DNA from: Saprospiraceae bacterium
GTDB lineage: Bacteria; Bacteroidota; Bacteroidia; Chitinophagales; Saprospiraceae
Assembly: GCA_947441325.1 (NCBI GenBank)
Contig: CANETR010000112.1
Coordinates: forward strand, 1 to 6,786
Direction: 5' to 3'
Length of the DNA: 6,786 bases
The position numbers and the translations under genes were made by a program. Positions 5,742 through 6,786 of this stretch are shown in pieces. Below the pieces are notes generated by a model. That model was not told where the DNA came from, did not search any database, and saw nothing but the letters and a program-made list of their open reading frames with translations. Every line of letters starts with the position of its first letter. Positions within the stretch are counted from its first letter, which is position 1.

Positions 5742-6786
5742 CAAGTACACCGACCTAATTCATCAGACCTACCACTTCCCGCAAGCTGGTTTCAAGGTCG
5801 AAGAAAACCACCTATGGTTTAACAATATTCCTATTAAAGACCTGGTTCAGCAATTCGGCACGCCGCTAAAACTGACCTATATTCCCAAAATCGGGGAGCA
5901 GATAGAAAAGGCAAGGGATCTTTTTAATACTTCGATGGAGAAGTGTGAATATCGTCAGCCCTACGTTTTTTCTTATTGTACTAAAAGTGCCCATTTTGCA
6001 CATGTTTTGGAAGAAGCCCTCAAGCACGATGCTCAAGTTGAGCTTTCTTCCTCATTCGATACAGATATTGTGTTAAATCTGTATGAAAAAGGCCTGGTAA
6101 ATAAAGATACCTATATTCTCTGCAACGGTTACAAAACACCCGATTATTTTGCAGGCATACAGCGTATGATTCATGCCGGACTGACCAATGTTATTCCAAT
6201 TCTGGATTGTAAAAGCGAGTTGAGGGTGTACGAAACCTTCGATGCGCCTATTATAAATGTAGGTATGCGAATTGCTACCGAAGAGGAACCAACCTTCGAC
6301 CTCTATACCTCGCGTTTTGGCATCAGAAGAACCGAAATGCTCGATTTTTATCGCTACCGCATACACAAGCATCCCAAGATTAAATTGAAGATGCTGCACT
6401 TCTTTATCTATACGGGTATTCGCGATACGACTTATTACTGGTCGGAGTTACACAAGTATATTAAGTTATACGCACAGATGAAACAGCTTTGTCCCGATTT
6501 GGAAATGCTCAACATCGGTGGAGGTTTGCCCATTCAGGGTTCACTCGAGTTTAAGTACGATTATCAATACATGGTCGATGAAATCGTGAGTCAGCTCAAA
6601 AGCTACTGCGATGAGAAAAATGTCATGGAACCCATTCTTTTTTCAGAATTCGGCAGTTTTACGGTAGGAGAGAGCGGTGCTTCCATTTTCAAGGTTTTGG
6701 GTACTAAAAGGCAGAATGACCGCGAGATCTGGTACATAATAGACAACTCTTTTATTTCAACCCTTCCCGATATGTGGGCCGATAAA
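5734..6786 (+). CDS. speA: Arginine decarboxylase, N-terminal 351 residues (runs off the window)
   Basis: The frame from 5734 to the window end is open for 351 codons and encodes a fold-type III PLP-dependent decarboxylase of the arginine/ornithine/diaminopimelate group. It would convert arginine to agmatine, the first step of polyamine synthesis, in the cytoplasm. Visible motifs are YCTKSAH with the likely PLP lysine Lys84, LKMLHFF with His222, the phosphate-binding IGGG loop (Gly262-264), SEFGSFTVGESG (from Ser304, with Glu305) and IIDNSF (Asp337). The resemblance is closest to the ~460-residue enzymes annotated as arginine decarboxylase in Bacteroidota, so roughly 110 residues are missing at the right edge. 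An in-frame TGA at 5728-5730 rules out a start further upstream. TTG 5734 gives the family-like N-terminus MNNKYTDLIHQTYHFP, whereas the first in-frame ATG (5935) would cost 67 residues. Another substrate within the family cannot be excluded. Confidence 0.9.
   Translation, partial: MNNKYTDLIHQTYHFPQAGFKVEENHLWFNNIPIKDLVQQFGTPLKLTYIPKIGEQIEKARDLFNTSMEKCEYRQPYVFSYCTKSAHFAHVLEEALKHDAQVELSSSFDTDIVLNLYEKGLVNKDTYILCNGYKTPDYFAGIQRMIHAGLTNVIPILDCKSELRVYETFDAPIINVGMRIATEEEPTFDLYTSRFGIRRTEMLDFYRYRIHKHPKIKLKMLHFFIYTGIRDTTYYWSELHKYIKLYAQMKQLCPDLEMLNIGGGLPIQGSLEFKYDYQYMVDEIVSQLKSYCDEKNVMEPILFSEFGSFTVGESGASIFKVLGTKRQNDREIWYIIDNSFISTLPDMWADK

Noticed and set aside
6073..6399. Minus-strand 108-codon frame
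   Set aside because: It is antisense to the arginine decarboxylase, whose plus-strand frame carries all the conserved motifs.
1532..6786. A functional arginine-related gene cluster (argS with the arginine decarboxylase)
   Set aside because: The genes are on opposite strands and are separated by an unrelated secreted-protein gene and a terminator, so shared arginine use is probably coincidence.

Overview
The window looks like a chromosomal segment of a Bacteroidota bacterium. The evidence is a secreted protein with a type IX secretion (T9SS) type A C-terminal sorting domain, an ArgS and an arginine decarboxylase of the kinds seen in that phylum, and mostly weak Shine-Dalgarno signals. No 16S or other taxonomic marker is present, so nothing finer than the phylum is claimed.

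Left part (1-1387): a visibly AT-richer accessory region. It opens with a ~132-bp sequence that recurs, about 94% identical, at 476-608. Between the copies lie several small inverted repeats and, on the minus strand, what reads as a decayed piece of a RhuM-family (virulence RhuM / KilA-N-like accessory) gene. After the second copy comes a compact two-gene cassette, mntA-hepT (739-1387). It encodes a minimal-nucleotidyltransferase antitoxin and a HEPN-family RNase toxin, overlaps by 8 nt, and has candidate operator boxes and a candidate promoter upstream.

Junction (1388-1531): a convergent intergenic region holding a GC-rich hairpin and three tandem 23-bp repeats plus a degenerate fourth. It separates the AT-rich accessory DNA from housekeeping DNA.

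Right part (1532-6786): argS (arginyl-tRNA synthetase, minus strand), then a secreted choice-of-anchor I family protein (minus strand) with a clear rho-independent terminator between it and argS. A 332-bp divergent intergenic region follows, then the first 351 codons of an arginine decarboxylase (plus strand) that runs off the window. That gene apparently starts at TTG and overlaps a four-codon ATG reading frame.

The toxin-antitoxin genes act as one module. The argS, choice-of-anchor and decarboxylase genes are separate transcription units with no visible common pathway, beyond ArgS and the decarboxylase both using arginine. I do not see a convincing new multi-gene system. The least explained material is the duplicated 132-bp element with its complementary ends and the hairpin plus 23-bp repeat block.
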